Notes: a model not told the origin generated them from the letters alone. DNA of 64,000 nt from Solirubrobacter sp035555675 (GCA_035555675.1 DATMGH010000067.1:62001-126000); one strand, 5' to 3'; shown: positions 9,071 to 18,472, counted from the first letter of the stretch. Program-made: numbers and translations.

Positions 9071-9097
9071 GCCCGGGAGCCGCATGGGCTCCCGGGC
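9071..9097 (+). terminator. Hairpin terminator after ABC exporter
   Basis: Perfect 11-bp stem GCCCGGGAGCC / GGCTCCCGGGC with a 5-nt loop, 72 bp after the permease stop. No U-tract follows, as often in high-GC genomes. Confidence 0.6.
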
Positions 9098-9118
9098 CGG
9101 CGCGGTCGCTAGCCTCGG

Positions 9119-10525
9119 GTGGCGAAAGTGCGGCGCCGCCTCCCGTTCATCCTGCTCGCGCTCGTGGTGCTCACGTCGTTCGGGCTCAACGCCCGTGTCG
9201 CGGCGAACCCGCGTTCGGCGTACGAGTCCGAGGACGAGCGCGCCTACGGCAAGCTCGCGGTCAACATCGCCGACCAGCACGCGTACGGCGGGTACTCGAC
9301 GCACATGAAGGAGCCCCGGCGCTGGCCGCCGGGCGCGCCGCTGCTGTTCGCGGCGGGGTACAAGCTGTTCGGCTCGCCGGACGAGGCGAAGTCCTTCGAC
9401 ATCCGCGCCGTCTACTGGGAGCAGGCGATCCTGACCACGGGGACGACGGCGCTGGCGGGGGTGCTGGTGTGGCTGCTCGCGGGGCCGTGGGCGGCCGTGC
9501 TGGCGGCCGCGCTGGTCGGCACGTACCCGCCGCTGATCGGGGCGACCGGCGACCAGCTCTCCGAGCCGTTGGGCGCGTTCCTGGTGATCGCCGCGTTCAC
9601 GGTGCTGGCGTTCGCGGTGCGGCGAAGGGCCGTGTGGTGGTGGGCGGGGGCGGGCGCGGTGTTCGGGCTCGCGGTGCTGACGCGCGCGGACCTGCTGCCG
9701 GTGCCGTTCGCGGTCGCCGGCCTCGGCGCGCTGATCGTGCTGGTCCGGGAGCGGGCGTGGCGGCGGGCGCTGCTGACGTGGGGGACGGTCGCCGCGGCGA
9801 CGGTGGTCGTGCTGGCGCCGTGGACGATCTACGCGTCGCGCGCCGAGCACCAGTTCATCCCGGTCACCAAGGGCAGCCCGGCCGCGCTGTTCGTCGGCAC
9901 GTACCTGCCGGGCGGCGGGACGACCGTGGGCATGAAGCGCGCGCTGGAGCCCGAGCTGCGGGCCAAGCACCCCGGGTTCCGGGACACCAAGGTGTCGATG
10001 ATCCCGGCGACGTTCGCGCTGAAGATCATCGCCGACCGCCATCCGGGGATGCCGCGCGACGAGGCGCTGCAGCGCGAGGCCCGCCACAACCTGTTCCACT
10101 ACCCGCGCACGCAGCCGCTGGCGTTCGCGAAGATGCAGTGGGCGAAGGCGAAGCGGATGTGGCTGTTCTACTACCGCGGCGGCGGCGTCCACTACATCTC
10201 GACGGCGATGCGGATCTGGCAGGTCGTGCTCGTGCTCGGCTGCGGTGCCGGGCTGCTGTTCGGGCTGATCCGGCGGCGCGACCCGGTGCTCGGCGCGATC
10301 CTGCTGACGATCGCGCTCTCGACCGCCGTGCACACGATCGTCGTGTCCCAGGCGCGGTACAACCTGCCGCTGATGCCGGCGCTGATCGCGGGCGGCGTCG
10401 CGGGGTGGTGGCTGGGGCTGCGCCGTGCGCCGGGCCCCTCGCCCTCGCCTGCGACGATCCATGAATGGAGCTCGGACAGATCGGCATCTGGCACAGCGCC
10501 CGCCGGGGCGGCGTCGACGTCGTAG
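9119..10525 (+). CDS. Polytopic GT-C-fold glycosyltransferase-like protein (GT39/ArnT type)
   Basis: A 468-residue integral membrane protein with about nine to ten hydrophobic segments. The first extracytoplasmic loop carries SAYESEDERAYGKLA, with the acidic pair expected of GT-C enzymes that use polyprenyl-phosphate sugars, followed by KEPRRWPPGAPL. The C-terminal 25 residues are Ser/Ala/Thr-rich and overlap the next gene by 61 nt, so they are probably dispensable. GTG 9119 is listed; GTG 9128 would suit the TAGCCT -10-like box at 9110 better. Sugar donor and acceptor are unknown. It probably serves envelope glycan or glycolipid synthesis along with the genes to 18.5 kb. Confidence 0.78.
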   Translation: MAKVRRRLPFILLALVVLTSFGLNARVAANPRSAYESEDERAYGKLAVNIADQHAYGGYSTHMKEPRRWPPGAPLLFAAGYKLFGSPDEAKSFDIRAVYWEQAILTTGTTALAGVLVWLLAGPWAAVLAAALVGTYPPLIGATGDQLSEPLGAFLVIAAFTVLAFAVRRRAVWWWAGAGAVFGLAVLTRADLLPVPFAVAGLGALIVLVRERAWRRALLTWGTVAAATVVVLAPWTIYASRAEHQFIPVTKGSPAALFVGTYLPGGGTTVGMKRALEPELRAKHPGFRDTKVSMIPATFALKIIADRHPGMPRDEALQREARHNLFHYPRTQPLAFAKMQWAKAKRMWLFYYRGGGVHYISTAMRIWQVVLVLGCGAGLLFGLIRRRDPVLGAILLTIALSTAVHTIVVSQARYNLPLMPALIAGGVAGWWLGLRRAPGPSPSPATIHEWSSDRSASGTAPAGAASTS

Positions 10526-11274
10526 CGGAGGTCGAGGCCCTCGGGTACGGGGCGTTCTGGCTCGGCGGGAGCCCGTCCGTCGAGCAGGCCCGGGCGTACG
10601 TCGAGGCGAGCTCGACGATCCCGGTGGCCACGGGGATCCTGAACGTGTGGCAGCACGACCCGGCGGACGTCGCCCGCGCCCACGCGGCGCTGACCCGCGA
10701 CCATCCGGACCGCTTCCTGCTCGGCATCGGCATCGGGCATCCGGAGGCGACCAGCGACTACACACGGCCGCTGGCGACGATGCGGGAGTTCCTCGACGGG
10801 CTCGCGGGCGTTCCACGCGAGCAGCTGGCGATCGCCGCGCTCGGGCCCAAGATGCTCGACCTGGCCGGTGAGCGCACGCGCGGTACGCACCCGTACTTCG
10901 TCGACGTTCAGCACACGCGCTTCGCCCGTGAGCGGCTCGGGCCCGGTCCGCTTGTCGCGCCCGAGGTCGCGGTGGTGCTGGAGGCGGACGTCTCGACCGC
11001 GCGCCGGATCGCGCGCGAGTACGCGGTCACGTACCTGCGGATGAGCAACTACACGCGCAACCTGGAGCGGTTCGGCTACACCGAGCGCGATTTCGCCGAC
11101 GGCGGCAGCGACCGGCTGATCGACGCGGTCATCCCGCACGGCTCGCCGGAGCGCGTCGCGGACGCGATCCGCGCCCATCTGGCCGCGGGCGCCGACCACG
11201 TCTGCGTCCAGCCGCTCGGCCACGGAGACGTCCCGCTCGAGGATTTCCGGACGCTCGCGGGCGTGCTGCTGTAG
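10465..11274 (+). CDS. LLM-class F420-dependent oxidoreductase
   Basis: A 269-residue TIM-barrel protein of the luciferase-like (bacterial luciferase / F420) superfamily. Characteristic stretches are ELGQIGIWHS at the N terminus, YGAFWLGGSP, TGILNVWQHDP, RFLLGIGIGHPE and the C-terminal GADHVCVQPLG. This pattern matches the short F420-dependent LLM subfamily of actinobacteria; the substrate cannot be inferred. ATG 10465 lies inside the tail of the upstream GT-C gene. A large inverted repeat follows the stop. Confidence 0.85.
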   Translation: MELGQIGIWHSARRGGVDVVAEVEALGYGAFWLGGSPSVEQARAYVEASSTIPVATGILNVWQHDPADVARAHAALTRDHPDRFLLGIGIGHPEATSDYTRPLATMREFLDGLAGVPREQLAIAALGPKMLDLAGERTRGTHPYFVDVQHTRFARERLGPGPLVAPEVAVVLEADVSTARRIAREYAVTYLRMSNYTRNLERFGYTERDFADGGSDRLIDAVIPHGSPERVADAIRAHLAAGADHVCVQPLGHGDVPLEDFRTLAGVLL

Positions 11275-11288
11275 CCGACGTGGCCCCC

Positions 11289-11347
11289 CGCCACGCGAGC
11301 GTTGAGTTATCCACCGTCGAGGTAAACAAGTCGACGCTCGCGTGGCG
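11289..11347. repeat. Perfect 14-bp inverted repeat between convergent genes, 31-nt loop
   Basis: Arms CGCCACGCGAGCGT (11289-11302) and ACGCTCGCGTGGCG (11334-11347) are exact reverse complements. The loop contains TTATCCAC, 8 of 9 bases of a DnaA-box core. The position between the LLM gene and the convergent flippase gene suits a bidirectional terminator, though the loop is long for that. Confidence 0.75.
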
Positions 11348-11375
11348 CGCGAACGAGGAAGCCCCTTGCCGGCGG

Positions 11376-12692
11376 TCAGCAGTTCGAAGCGGAGGTCTTC
11401 GCGGCGGGCTGCTTGACCGCGCCGGAACGCCGGTAGACGACGGTCAGCAACAGGCACAGCAGCGACGCCGCGCCCAGGTAGCCGACCTCGGCGCGCAGCA
11501 GCTCGTCGGAGACCACGCCGACCAGCATCCAGACGACGAACGCGACCGCGCTGACCAGCCAGGCGACCGCGGCCGAGCTCGCGTGGTCGCGGGCCAGCGC
11601 CGCCTGGTTGAGCGTCCCGGCCACGAGGTGCGCGCCCATCCCGATCGCGACCGCGGCCAGGCCGAAGCGCCCGTACGTCGCGCTGTCGTGGAACAGGATG
11701 CTCATCGCGAACGGGCCGAGCAGCAGCAGCCCGAGCGCGACGGCGCCGGCGAAACCCGCGATTGCCAGGACCGTGATCCGGATCGCCTTGGTGAACTGTG
11801 CACGGCCCTCGGTCGCCTCCAGCCCGGAGAGGTGGGGGAGGAGCGAGCCCTGGACGGCCTGGAAGAGCTGCAGCGGCGCGCGCGCGATCAGCAGCGCGTT
11901 GAAGACGTAGCCGGCGACCGCGGCGTTGGTGGCCGTCAGGTCCGCGGCCAGGACGCCGCCGTTGAGCAGCGTCTGCTCGGCGATCATGATGCAGAGCACG
12001 GCGACCGCGAAGCGCCCGCCGCGGGCGAGGCCGAGCGCCTCCTCGTCCTCCTCCTGCTTGCGGGCGCTCACGCGCGGCCGGCGCGAGAACGCCCACGGGA
12101 CGACCACGAGCGAGACGAACGGCGCCGCCGCCATCCCCATCGCGACGACGGTCTGCCCGGACGCGATCCCGATCGCCACCGCGACCGCGAACAGCAGCCG
12201 CGAGGTGGCCTCCATGAACACCAGCGCGCCGTAGAGCGCGAACCACTGGTGCCCGGCGAGCCAGCCGCGCGCGAAGTAGCTGGCGGCGTACGCCAGCACC
12301 GCGACCACGAGCACCCAGTACAGGGCGGCCGAGCCGTCGAACAGGTCGTTCTCGATCGGCCCCTTGAGCGCCAGCGCGACGACCAGGAACGCGAGCGCGA
12401 ACGCCGCCTGGATCAGCATCGGCGTACGCAGCGGGTGGCCCTCGTGCAGCCCGCGCGCGCGGCGGTCGGCGATCGTGCGCGAGAGCAGCTGCTCGATCGG
12501 CCGGTAGATCACCGAGACGATCACGAACAGGACCGACCACAGCAGCGAGATCGCCTTGTAGTCGATGTCGTTCAGCGCGTACGAGGCGACGCTGAAGTAC
12601 GCGAAGGTGACGACCCCGGTCGAGGCGATCCCGACCGAGAGGATCTTCGCGCCCGTGCCGTATCCAGAAGAGCGCTTGGCGGCGGCGCCCAC
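11376..12692 (-). CDS. Polysaccharide/lipid-linked oligosaccharide flippase-like membrane protein
   Basis: A 438-residue protein with about 12 to 14 hydrophobic helices and short charged loops, opening with the N-terminal pattern of Wzx/MurJ-like exporters (GAKILSVGIASTGVVTFAYF). A charged central loop (RRPRVSARKQEEDEEALG) divides two six-helix halves. It is probably a MOP-superfamily flippase moving lipid-linked sugars across the membrane. It is the last gene of a minus-strand unit behind a methyltransferase and a GT2 enzyme, which supports a role in surface glycan export. Exact substrate unknown. Confidence 0.78.
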   Translation of the reverse strand: MGAAAKRSSGYGTGAKILSVGIASTGVVTFAYFSVASYALNDIDYKAISLLWSVLFVIVSVIYRPIEQLLSRTIADRRARGLHEGHPLRTPMLIQAAFALAFLVVALALKGPIENDLFDGSAALYWVLVVAVLAYAASYFARGWLAGHQWFALYGALVFMEATSRLLFAVAVAIGIASGQTVVAMGMAAAPFVSLVVVPWAFSRRPRVSARKQEEDEEALGLARGGRFAVAVLCIMIAEQTLLNGGVLAADLTATNAAVAGYVFNALLIARAPLQLFQAVQGSLLPHLSGLEATEGRAQFTKAIRITVLAIAGFAGAVALGLLLLGPFAMSILFHDSATYGRFGLAAVAIGMGAHLVAGTLNQAALARDHASSAAVAWLVSAVAFVVWMLVGVVSDELLRAEVGYLGAASLLCLLLTVVYRRSGAVKQPAAKTSASNC

Positions 12693-12740
12693 GCCTTAGC
12701 GCCTAGAAGGTCGGATGATCGGGGCGGGGCGGAGGGGACG

Positions 12741-13370
12741 TCATACCTTCACCAAAAGCATCGTCCACGGGAACGGCGAGCGAGTCTCTTCGACCGTGCC
12801 GTACTGCGACAGCAGCTCCACGAACGACTTCCGGGACCAGTGGTTGAGGTGCCCCGGCGTATTGCCGAGATCCTTCAGGTACGCGCCGCGCGCCATGTTC
12901 AGTCCGCGCCACAGCGGCTCGCGCGGGACGCTCACCAGCACGTGCCCGCCGCGCGCCACGCGCGCCATCTCGGCCACCGTGTGCGACGGCTCCGGCACGT
13001 GCTCGAGCACCTCGATCGCCGACGCCAGCTCGAACTCGCCGTCGCCGAACGGCAGGTTCTCGGCCTTCATGATCCGGTACTCGAGGTTCGGCGCCTGGCG
13101 CTTGGCCCACTCGGCCTGGATCGACGGGTCCTCGAGGTCCACGCCGACGATCCGCCCGTCGCGCAGCCGCTGCGCCCACTTGTGGGTCAGCACGCCCTCG
13201 CCGCAGCCGACGTCCAGCACGGTGCGCGGCGACGCCTTCGCCCACAGCTCGTCGAGCGTGCGCTCGAAGCCGGCCATCAGCTTCTTGACCACCGGGTTGG
13301 TGGAGCCGTACTTGTCGTAGGTGTTGCCGGTGACGGTGCCCTCGGCGTCACGGGTGACGGTCGCGCTCAT
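12741..13370 (-). CDS. Class I SAM-dependent methyltransferase
   Basis: A 209-residue Rossmann methyltransferase. SAM loop TVLDVGCGEGVLTH lies near residue 46, followed by IVGVDLEDPS (ribose-binding acidic residue), KAENLPFGDGEFELAS and EVLEHVPEP, the Methyltransf_11 pattern. Start ATG 13370 overlaps the end of the GT2 gene by 4 nt (ATGA). The C terminus, with HWSRKSFVELLSQYG, resembles methyltransferases that act on sugar or lipid intermediates next to glycosyltransferases. The acceptor is unknown. Confidence 0.88.
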   Translation of the reverse strand: MSATVTRDAEGTVTGNTYDKYGSTNPVVKKLMAGFERTLDELWAKASPRTVLDVGCGEGVLTHKWAQRLRDGRIVGVDLEDPSIQAEWAKRQAPNLEYRIMKAENLPFGDGEFELASAIEVLEHVPEPSHTVAEMARVARGGHVLVSVPREPLWRGLNMARGAYLKDLGNTPGHLNHWSRKSFVELLSQYGTVEETRSPFPWTMLLVKV

Positions 13371-14413
13371 AGCTTCACGGCCTCGCGGTCTTCGGTCTTG
13401 CCGGCGTTCGCGCCGGTCGTCGGGGGCTGGCCCGTCTCGGACGCACCGGGCTCGTAGTGCGACGGCGGGATGCCGCTGTGCAGCTCGAGGCGGCGCACGC
13501 GCTCGAAGATCCGCTGCAGCATCGTCCGCTGCCCGCTCAAGAGGTCGCCGATGATCCCGAGCATCGCCAGCACGACCGCGGCGTTGAACAGCACCGCGCC
13601 GAGGATCAGCGACTGCACGTGGCCGGCGCCGGAGCCGTCGAACCAGCTCACCAGGAAGCGCACCCACACGCCCAGCGCGACGATGCCGAGCACGGCCGCC
13701 AGGGTCATGAACACCTTCAGCGGCTCGTACATCGTGTAGATGCGGAAGATCGAGACCGTGTTGCGGCGCACGTACTGCCACATCGACTTGAACAGCCGCG
13801 ACTCGCGCGTCTTGGCGTTCGTCCGGATCGGGACGTGGTCGACCGCGACGGTCATCTTGCCCGCCTGGATGATCGTCTCCAGCGTGTACGTGTACTTCGA
13901 GACGACCTGGAGCTGGAGCGCGGCTTCGCGGTTGTAGGCGCGGAAGCCCGACGTCGTGTCCGGCACCGTGGTCTCCGACGCCTGGCGCACGACCCAGGAC
14001 CCGAACCGCTGCAGGGTCTTCTTGAGCGGCGAGAAGTGCTCGATCGTCATCACCTGGCGGTCGCCGACCACCATGTCGGCGGTCCCGGCCACGATCGGCT
14101 CGACCAGCTTCACGATGTCCGGCCCGTAGTACTGGTTGTCGGCGTCGGTGTTGACGATCACGTCGGCGCCGAGCTTGAGCGCCGCGTCCAGGCCCGCCTG
14201 GAACCCGTTCGCGAGGCCCTTGTTGTTCGTCAGCCGGACGATGTGGTCGACGCCGTTGGCGCGCGCGACCTCGACGGTCCGGTCCGTGGAGCCGTCGTCG
14301 ATGACGAGCCATTCGACGCTGTCGAACCCGGGCACCTCGCGCGGCAGGTCGGCCAACGTCTCGGGGAGCGTCTGCTCCTCATTCAGGCAGGGGATCTGGA
14401 TGATCAACTTCAT
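13367..14413 (-). CDS. Family 2 glycosyltransferase with C-terminal membrane anchor
   Basis: A 348-residue enzyme: IQIPCLNEEQTLPETL (nucleotide binding), EWLVIDDGSTDRT (first Asp motif), VNTDADNQYYGPDI (DXD-type metal site) and GFRAYNREAA. Two hydrophobic helices lie near 240-300. The pattern is that of dolichyl/polyprenyl-phosphate mannose synthase-like GT2 enzymes, which charge the lipid carrier used by GT-C proteins such as those encoded at 14452 and 15950. That pairing is an inference from context. It is the first gene of a minus-strand unit GT2-methyltransferase-flippase and is divergent from the GT-C gene, 38 bp away. Confidence 0.88.
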   Translation of the reverse strand: MKLIIQIPCLNEEQTLPETLADLPREVPGFDSVEWLVIDDGSTDRTVEVARANGVDHIVRLTNNKGLANGFQAGLDAALKLGADVIVNTDADNQYYGPDIVKLVEPIVAGTADMVVGDRQVMTIEHFSPLKKTLQRFGSWVVRQASETTVPDTTSGFRAYNREAALQLQVVSKYTYTLETIIQAGKMTVAVDHVPIRTNAKTRESRLFKSMWQYVRRNTVSIFRIYTMYEPLKVFMTLAAVLGIVALGVWVRFLVSWFDGSGAGHVQSLILGAVLFNAAVVLAMLGIIGDLLSGQRTMLQRIFERVRRLELHSGIPPSHYEPGASETGQPPTTGANAGKTEDREAVKL

Positions 14414-14451
14414 GCGGACGGGGAAAGACGGTACCGCGCGCGTCAGACTTC

Positions 14452-15963
14452 ATGGCTTCGATGCAGGGCTCGACGCTCACCCGGCCGCACCCGGGAACCG
14501 ATTCCGCACGCGTGCCGCCGAGCCCCGGCGAGCGCGGCGGCCGCCTGTTCAAGATCGTTTTCCTGGTGCTCTGCATCGGGTTCGCGATCGGGTTCTTCGT
14601 GTTCCCGACCTACCCGGTCTACGACTCCTACTACTCGCTGCTGTGGGGCCGCGACCTGCTGCACGGCCACGCGCTCGTGTTCGACGGGTTCCGCTACCCG
14701 ACCGAGCATCCGCTGGCGATCTTCGCGGGCGCGATCCTGTCCCTGTTCGGCGGCGTCGGGGACCGCATGTGGGTGGCGCTGATCCTGGCGTCGTTCCTGG
14801 TGCTGGTGGCGGGCGTCTACCGGCTCGGGCGGATCGCCGCGACGCCGCTGGTCGGCGCGGTCGCCGCGGCGCTGCTGCTGACCCGGTTCGACTACCCGTT
14901 CCTGGCCGCGCGCGGCTACATCGACATCCCCTACATGGCGTTGGTGGTGTGGGCGGCGACGCTGGAGGCGGCGCGCCCGCGGCGCGGGACCTCGGTGCTC
15001 GTGCTGCTCTCGCTGGCCGGGATGCTGCGGCCCGAAGCGTGGTTCTTGAGCGCCATGTACTGGGTCTGGGTGGCCTGGAAAGCGACGTGGCGCCAGCGAT
15101 TCTTGTACGCGGCGCTGGCCGCGTCCGGGCCGCTGGTCTGGTTCGCGGTCGACTACCTCGTGACCGGCGATCCGCTGTTCTCGCTGCACTACACCGCGGG
15201 CTCGGCCGAGGACCTCGGGCGTCAGCGCCCGCTGTCGCAGCTCCCGTCCGCGATTCCCCAGTTCCTCGAGAACCTGGTCAAGCTGCCCGTGCTGGCGGCG
15301 GCCGTGGTCGGCGGCGCGCTGGGCGTGATCCTGTCGCCGCGCCGGATGGTCATGCCGCTCGCGCTGCTGGGCGCGGGAATCGCCACGTTCGTCGCGATCG
15401 GCGTCGCCGGCGCGTCCGTGATCGAGCGCTACCTGGCCGTGCCGGCGCTGGCCCTGATGGTGCTGGCGGCGGTCGCGCTCGCGGGCTGGACGATGCTGCT
15501 GCGCTCCTGGGTGCGCACGGCGTGGCTGGTCGCCGCGGTGCTCGTGGTGATCGGCGGCGCGGCCTACACGGGGACGCACCTGAACCTCTCGCGCTTCGAC
15601 AACGAGCTGCGCTTCCGCGGGCAGGCGCACAACGACCTGACCGCGGTGCTGCGCGACCCGAAGGTGCAGGCCGGCCTGCGCTGCGGGCCCCTAACAGGCC
15701 CTAACCACAAGATCGTCCCGGACGCGCGCTGGATCGCCGGCCTCAACGACGGCCAGGTCTGGGCCCGCGCCCAGAGCTACCGCGACGACAAGCGCGCCAT
15801 GCCGCTGCAGTCGCGCGGCGTCGCGATCGTGGTGACGTCGCGCTTCGCGATCTTCAAGCACGCCTGGACGGACTCCGCCGACGACGCCCGCATCCAGGTC
15901 CCGCCGCCCGGGTTCGAGCGGGTGAAGACAACCCGCTTCTACGCCGCCTATGTCCGCTGCTAA
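14452..15963 (+). CDS. Polytopic GT-C-like membrane glycosyltransferase
   Basis: A 503-residue membrane protein with about ten helices. The first loop after helix one has PTYPVYDSYYSLLWGRDLL, with Asp in the place usual for the GT-C catalytic acid, then FRYPTEHPLAIFAG. The C-terminal 130 residues form a soluble extracytoplasmic domain. ATG 14452 is listed; ATG 14461 is an alternative lying 11 nt after a CAGACT box. It overlaps the next GT-C gene by 14 nt. Probable role: transfer of sugars from polyprenyl phosphate outside the membrane. Confidence 0.75.
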   Translation: MASMQGSTLTRPHPGTDSARVPPSPGERGGRLFKIVFLVLCIGFAIGFFVFPTYPVYDSYYSLLWGRDLLHGHALVFDGFRYPTEHPLAIFAGAILSLFGGVGDRMWVALILASFLVLVAGVYRLGRIAATPLVGAVAAALLLTRFDYPFLAARGYIDIPYMALVVWAATLEAARPRRGTSVLVLLSLAGMLRPEAWFLSAMYWVWVAWKATWRQRFLYAALAASGPLVWFAVDYLVTGDPLFSLHYTAGSAEDLGRQRPLSQLPSAIPQFLENLVKLPVLAAAVVGGALGVILSPRRMVMPLALLGAGIATFVAIGVAGASVIERYLAVPALALMVLAAVALAGWTMLLRSWVRTAWLVAAVLVVIGGAAYTGTHLNLSRFDNELRFRGQAHNDLTAVLRDPKVQAGLRCGPLTGPNHKIVPDARWIAGLNDGQVWARAQSYRDDKRAMPLQSRGVAIVVTSRFAIFKHAWTDSADDARIQVPPPGFERVKTTRFYAAYVRC

Positions 15964-17824
15964 CTCGGACGACCGGGCCACGGACGATGTCGCGCAGGCC
16001 GGCCGGGCGACACCCCCCGGGCGCGAAACGTCCTCCTCTTCGGGCGAAGCCCGGTTTCGCGACCGGGGGGTGGCGCTCGGCCGGCCGGGGAGTGAAGTTC
16101 CCGGGGGCGTGGCGGCGTCGGGCGAGGTGCCCGGGGGCGTGGCGGCGTCGGGCGACGACGCGCGTCGCTGGCCGCGGCTCGCGTGGCCGGCACTCCTCGC
16201 CGCCCTCTTCGCCGCCGCCCTGATCCTGCGCCTCGTCGGCCTCAAGACCGGCCTCCCGTACGTCTACAACGCCGACGAGAACAGCCACTTCGTCCCGCGC
16301 GCGATCGGCATGTTCGGGCACAACCTGAACCCGGACTACTTCGTCAACCCGCCCGCGTTCACGTACCTCGTCCACGCGCTCTTCGCGCTCCGCTGGGGCA
16401 CCGATCCGGCGACCGTCGGCGGCGCGTTCGCGGCCGACCCGACCAGCGCGTTCGCACTAGCCCGCGCCGCCTCCGCCGTACTCGGCGCGCTCGCCGTCGT
16501 CTTCACCGCGATCGCCGGCGCGCGGCTCTTCGACGACAAGCGCGCCGGCGCGCTCGCCGGCGCCCTGCTGGCGGTGGCGTTCCTGCCCGTCCACTACAGC
16601 CACTTCGCGCTCAACGACGCGCCCACGCTGGCGCCGCTGGCCGCCGCGCTGATCGGGATCGCCGGCATCTACCGCACCGGGCGCACGCGCGAGTACGTGC
16701 TCGCGGGCCTCGCGCTGGGCGTCGCGATCGCGACCAAGTACACGGCGGGGATCGTGCTCGTGACGCTGATCGCGGCGGCGCTCGTCTCGCCCGTCGCGCA
16801 AGCGCGCGTGCGCAACCTGGCGCTGGCGATCGGCCTGATGTGCGCGGGCTTCATCGCCGCGAACCCGTACGCGGTGCTGGACGCGAGCGCGTTCCGTGAC
16901 GGCCTGCAGCACCAGACCGACGCGGCGGGGGACGAGACCGGCAAGCTCGGCCTCGCGGACTCCTCCGGCTGGCGCTACTACCTCGGCACGTTCACCTGGG
17001 GCCTCGGCTGGCTGCCGTCGCTGTTCGCGCTCGGCGGCGCGGCGGCGCTGATCGCGCGGCACCGCCGGCTCGCGCTCCTGCTCGCGCCCGCGCCGATCCT
17101 GCTGTTCCTCTACCTCGGCCAGCAGTCGCGCTTCTTCGCCCGCTGGCTGCTGCCGATCTACCCGATCCTCTGCCTGCTGGCCGCCTGGGCGGTGTTCGCG
17201 CTCGCCGACCGCGTGCGCTGGCGCGTGCTCGCCCCGGCGCTGGCGGTGCTGCTGCTCGCGCAGGGCATCGTCTACAGCGCGCACAACGACGTCGTGCTGG
17301 CCCGCGCGGACACGCGCTGGGTCGCGCGCGAGTGGATGAAGGCGAACATCCCGGCGGGCACGAAGATCGTGATGGAGCCGATCGCGCCCGACCAGTGGGC
17401 GATGGACACCGGGCACCCGCTGTTCGACGCGACCGGCAGCGGCAACCGCTGGAACAAGTACCGGACGTCGCGGTCGTGCTTCTTCAACGGCGAGACGCTC
17501 CAGTCCCCGTGCCCGGTGGTCAAGCTCGAGGACTACGAACGGACGCTGCGGCCCGAGCTGGTCGAGGGCTACAAGCACGCCGGCTTCTGCTGGATCGTGA
17601 CCGGCTCGACGCAGTACGGCCGCGCCTACGCGGACCCGAAGGCGGTGCCGGACGCGATCCGCTACTACGACGAGCTGCGCCGCCGCGCCGACGTCGTCTA
17701 CCGCATCAGCCCGGCGAGCTCGCCGCAGCGGTTCTCCTTCGACGACTCGTTCAACTACTACCCGCTCGCCTACGACCGGCCGGGCCCGGCGATCACCATC
17801 TACCGGCTGCCAGACTGCTCATGA
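15950..17824 (+). CDS. Polytopic GT39-like membrane glycosyltransferase with repeat-bearing N-terminal extension
   Basis: 624 residues. Helix one starts near residue 75 and is followed by PYVYNADENSHFVPRA, the clear acidic GT-C/GT39 motif, then NPPAFTYLVHALF. About ten to eleven helices are followed by an extracytoplasmic C-terminal domain of 180 residues with several Cys. The first 70 residues are hydrophilic and hold a duplicated unit VPGGVAASGE/D, encoded by a 30-bp direct repeat near 16097-16156. That segment lies before the membrane domain and looks dispensable. It overlaps the upstream GT-C gene and the downstream DUF218 gene, so the three are one operon. Confidence 0.8.
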   Translation: MSAANSDDRATDDVAQAGRATPPGRETSSSSGEARFRDRGVALGRPGSEVPGGVAASGEVPGGVAASGDDARRWPRLAWPALLAALFAAALILRLVGLKTGLPYVYNADENSHFVPRAIGMFGHNLNPDYFVNPPAFTYLVHALFALRWGTDPATVGGAFAADPTSAFALARAASAVLGALAVVFTAIAGARLFDDKRAGALAGALLAVAFLPVHYSHFALNDAPTLAPLAAALIGIAGIYRTGRTREYVLAGLALGVAIATKYTAGIVLVTLIAAALVSPVAQARVRNLALAIGLMCAGFIAANPYAVLDASAFRDGLQHQTDAAGDETGKLGLADSSGWRYYLGTFTWGLGWLPSLFALGGAAALIARHRRLALLLAPAPILLFLYLGQQSRFFARWLLPIYPILCLLAAWAVFALADRVRWRVLAPALAVLLLAQGIVYSAHNDVVLARADTRWVAREWMKANIPAGTKIVMEPIAPDQWAMDTGHPLFDATGSGNRWNKYRTSRSCFFNGETLQSPCPVVKLEDYERTLRPELVEGYKHAGFCWIVTGSTQYGRAYADPKAVPDAIRYYDELRRRADVVYRISPASSPQRFSFDDSFNYYPLAYDRPGPAITIYRLPDCS

Positions 17825-18471
17825 TGAAGCGCCTGGTCGTCGCCGGCTTCTTCTGCGGCCTGATCGCGCTGGGGCTACCGAACCTGGTCGTGTGGCTCGG
17901 CGGCCGCGGAGCGACGACCGACGTCGACCGCGTCCCGCACGCGCAGGCGGCGCTGGTGCTGGGCGCGCAGGTGATGCCCAACGGCTCGCCGAGCTCGATG
18001 CTGTCGGACCGGATCACGGCCGCCGAGGAGCTGTACAAGGCCGGCCGCGTCGACAAGCTGCTGCTGTCGGGCGACCACGGGACGGTCGGCTACGACGAGG
18101 TCGGCACGATGCGGCGGATCCTGCTCGAGCACGGCATCCCACCGCGCGACATCTTCACCGACCACGCCGGCTTCGACACGTGGGACAGCGCCCAGCGGGC
18201 TCGCCGCGTGTTCGACGTCAAGTCGGCGGTGGTGGTCACGCAGCGCTTCCACATGGCGCGCGCCCTGTTCGACGCGCGCCGCGCCGGCCTGCAGGTCAGC
18301 GGCTTCGACGCCGACCGGCGCTCCTACGGCCGCGTCATGCGCCGCCTGCAGGTGCGCGAGGCGGCCGCACGGGTCAAGACGCTCGGCGACGCGGTGACCG
18401 GCGCGGACCCGCGCTTCCTCGGCCCGGTGATCCCGATCACGGGCGACGGACGGAAGTCCTGGGGCGACTGA
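17821..18471 (+). CDS. SanA/ElyC/YdcF-like (DUF218) envelope protein
   Basis: 216 residues with one N-terminal membrane span (about 4-26) and a DUF218 fold: AALVLGAQVMPNGSPSSML, LLLSGDHG, RILLEHGIPPRDIFTD, DTWDSAQRARR and VVTQRFHMARALFDARR. Members such as SanA and ElyC affect envelope barrier and polyprenyl-linked precursor use, though the reaction is not established. The start ATG overlaps the GT-C stop by ATGA. It ends the glycan operon; ribD follows 17 bp later with its own -10 box. Confidence 0.85.
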   Translation: MMKRLVVAGFFCGLIALGLPNLVVWLGGRGATTDVDRVPHAQAALVLGAQVMPNGSPSSMLSDRITAAEELYKAGRVDKLLLSGDHGTVGYDEVGTMRRILLEHGIPPRDIFTDHAGFDTWDSAQRARRVFDVKSAVVVTQRFHMARALFDARRAGLQVSGFDADRRSYGRVMRRLQVREAAARVKTLGDAVTGADPRFLGPVIPITGDGRKSWGD

Positions 18472-18472
18472 A

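Noticed and set aside
11303..11333. Replication origin because of TTATCCAC
   Set aside because: A single imperfect DnaA box, no AT-rich unwinding region and no dnaA/dnaN nearby.
16097..16156. Insertion sequence or intein in the GT39-like gene
   Set aside because: It is only a 30-bp in-frame duplication in a hydrophilic N-terminal extension; no transposase or splicing motifs.
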